This document shows positions 59,408-59,879 of a stretch of 59,879 nt of DNA, in pieces. The DNA comes from Fen-549 sp050011315 (lineage in GTDB: Bacteria > Actinomycetota > Thermoleophilia > Gaiellales > Gaiellaceae): positions 1 to 59,879 of the forward strand of contig JBEKJI010000010.1 of assembly GCA_050011315.1 (NCBI GenBank). Direction: 5' to 3'. The translations under genes and the position numbers were made by a program. The first letter of the stretch is position 1; each line of letters begins with the position of its first letter. The notes beneath the pieces were generated by a model. The model was not told where the DNA came from. It made no database searches and was given only the letters and a program-made list of their open reading frames with translations.

Positions 59408-59587
59408 ATGGCGCGCAAGCAGTTCCTGCTGCGCATCGACCCGGAGCTCTGGAACGACCTCGAGCGCTGGGCCGCCGACGACCTGCGCTCGGTCAACGCC
59501 CAGATCGAGTGGCTGCTGCGCGAGGCCGTGCGAAAGCGCAAGGGTGCGCGCGAGGTCCCAGCCGGGAGCGCCGAGCAACGCGGCTGA
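59408..59587 (+). CDS. Ribbon-helix-helix (Arc-like) DNA-binding protein
   Basis: 59-residue protein. The ribbon strand KQFLLRIDPELW and helix-turn-helix pair NDLERWAADDLRSVNAQIEWLLREAVRKR match Arc/MetJ-type regulators. It immediately follows the SPFH gene, and a TTG one codon upstream is an alternative start. It may autoregulate the operon through the ATCACATAG repeats at 58332-58358 (inference). This pairing of SPFH and Arc-like genes occurs in other actinobacteria. Confidence 0.85.
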   Translation: MARKQFLLRIDPELWNDLERWAADDLRSVNAQIEWLLREAVRKRKGAREVPAGSAEQRG

Positions 59588-59618
59588 GCTCGTCCACGAT
59601 CGTCTTGACCGGACTCTC

Positions 59619-59631
59619 GGTGTCAGACACC
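59619..59631. repeat. REP-like palindrome GGTGTCAGACACC
   Basis: Reverse complement of the palindrome at 343-355. It lies 32 bp after the ribbon-helix-helix gene, followed by a short tandem CCGAAACTGTG pair at about 59658-59680. The 59588-59795 gap has no other recognisable feature. Confidence 0.5.
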
Positions 59632-59795
59632 GCTCAGAAAGACCTTTGCCCGTCAATCCGAAACTGTGCCGAAACTGTGCCGAGAGTGGACTTTGCCGGC
59701 GCCAGCGTTCACACCTTCGCGCTCGCAGCTCATGCCAGACCTGAGGAGCCGTACAAGCGTTCGCATCGCCACTTCGCTCTCGCTACCCTGACGGT

Positions 59796-59879
59796 ATGGA
59801 TGCGCTCGCCTCCTTTTCCGAACCGACGAAAGCCTGGTTCGAGCGCACCTTCGCCGCCCCGACGCCCGCTCAGACGCTC
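59796..59879 (+). CDS. N-terminus of a probable Lhr-like DEAD/DEAH helicase (partial)
   Basis: The last 28 codons read MDALASFSEPTKAWFERTFA then APTPAQTL. FS.PT.AWFE..F.APTPAQ is the Q-motif start of Lhr-type ATP-dependent helicases. The rest lies beyond the window, so the assignment rests on this short N-terminus. Confidence 0.6.
   Translation, partial: MDALASFSEPTKAWFERTFAAPTPAQTL

Overview
The window is high-GC DNA with dense, mostly ATGA/GTGA-overlapping genes and frequent GTG, TTG and possibly CTG starts. Its gene set (pyruvate kinase–FtsB–DUF501 block, BldC/MerR-type HTH, Rv2578c-like radical SAM protein under an actinobacterial LexA box, 7Fe ferredoxin, ROK/DeoR-controlled pentose loci) points to an actinobacterium. 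The protein set resembles the Thermoleophilia (Solirubrobacter/Gaiella-like lineages), but that is an inference from gene content, not a computed placement.

Layout. 1-3.4 kb: tail of an IS5-like transposase, then pyk, ftsB, a DUF501 gene and two small coupled genes. 3.4-5.8 kb: an HTH-receiver fusion, a PAP2 phosphatase, a repeat-rich patch and two small membrane proteins. 5.8-14.3 kb: an operon of a multi-GAF SpoIIE-type phosphatase, a membrane-bound spermidine-synthase-like protein, a glycerophosphodiesterase and an L,D-transpeptidase, followed by a pseudo-receiver, a ferredoxin, two lipoproteins and a metallo-beta-lactamase-fold hydrolase. 14.9-30.5 kb: a large L-arabinose/galactose region. 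On the minus strand is a seven-gene operon (DeoR regulator, galT, araA, araD, polyol dehydrogenase, araB, galM). Divergent from it are a sugar ABC transporter and an aldo/keto reductase. A convergent pair follows: an intact GHMP kinase that looks like the kinase domain of plant L-arabinokinase, and a broken galactokinase. 30.5-33.4 kb: a two-component system, a duplicated 62-residue gene and a LexA-controlled radical SAM gene.

33.5-46 kb: a CNNM/CorC-type membrane protein, then a xylose regulon. A ROK repressor and xylF each have a promoter whose -10 box is buried in a near-identical XylR-type operator. Downstream are xylG, xylH, a short xylose-isomerase-like gene, xylB, a short-chain dehydrogenase, two Gfo/Idh/MocA oxidoreductases and a DUF5680 gene. 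One oxidoreductase sits between two copies of the xylB-SDR junction, so it was inserted there. 46-60 kb: repeat-rich spacers, a cupredoxin locus, the primary sigma factor, a GH1 beta-glucosidase, an M20 peptidase, HxlR and VOC genes, OsmC, a phospholipase-D-like protein, an SPFH/ribbon-helix-helix pair and the first codons of an Lhr-like helicase.

The most unusual items are: the bacterial arabinokinase-like GHMP kinase coupled to a decaying galK and associated with galT in an ara operon; the paired XylR operator-promoters; an intergenic repeat family that starts at gene stop codons; and a 160-bp IS5-type MITE candidate whose 3-bp TTA duplications contribute to the stop codons of both flanking genes. 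No rRNA, complete tRNA or CRISPR array was seen.
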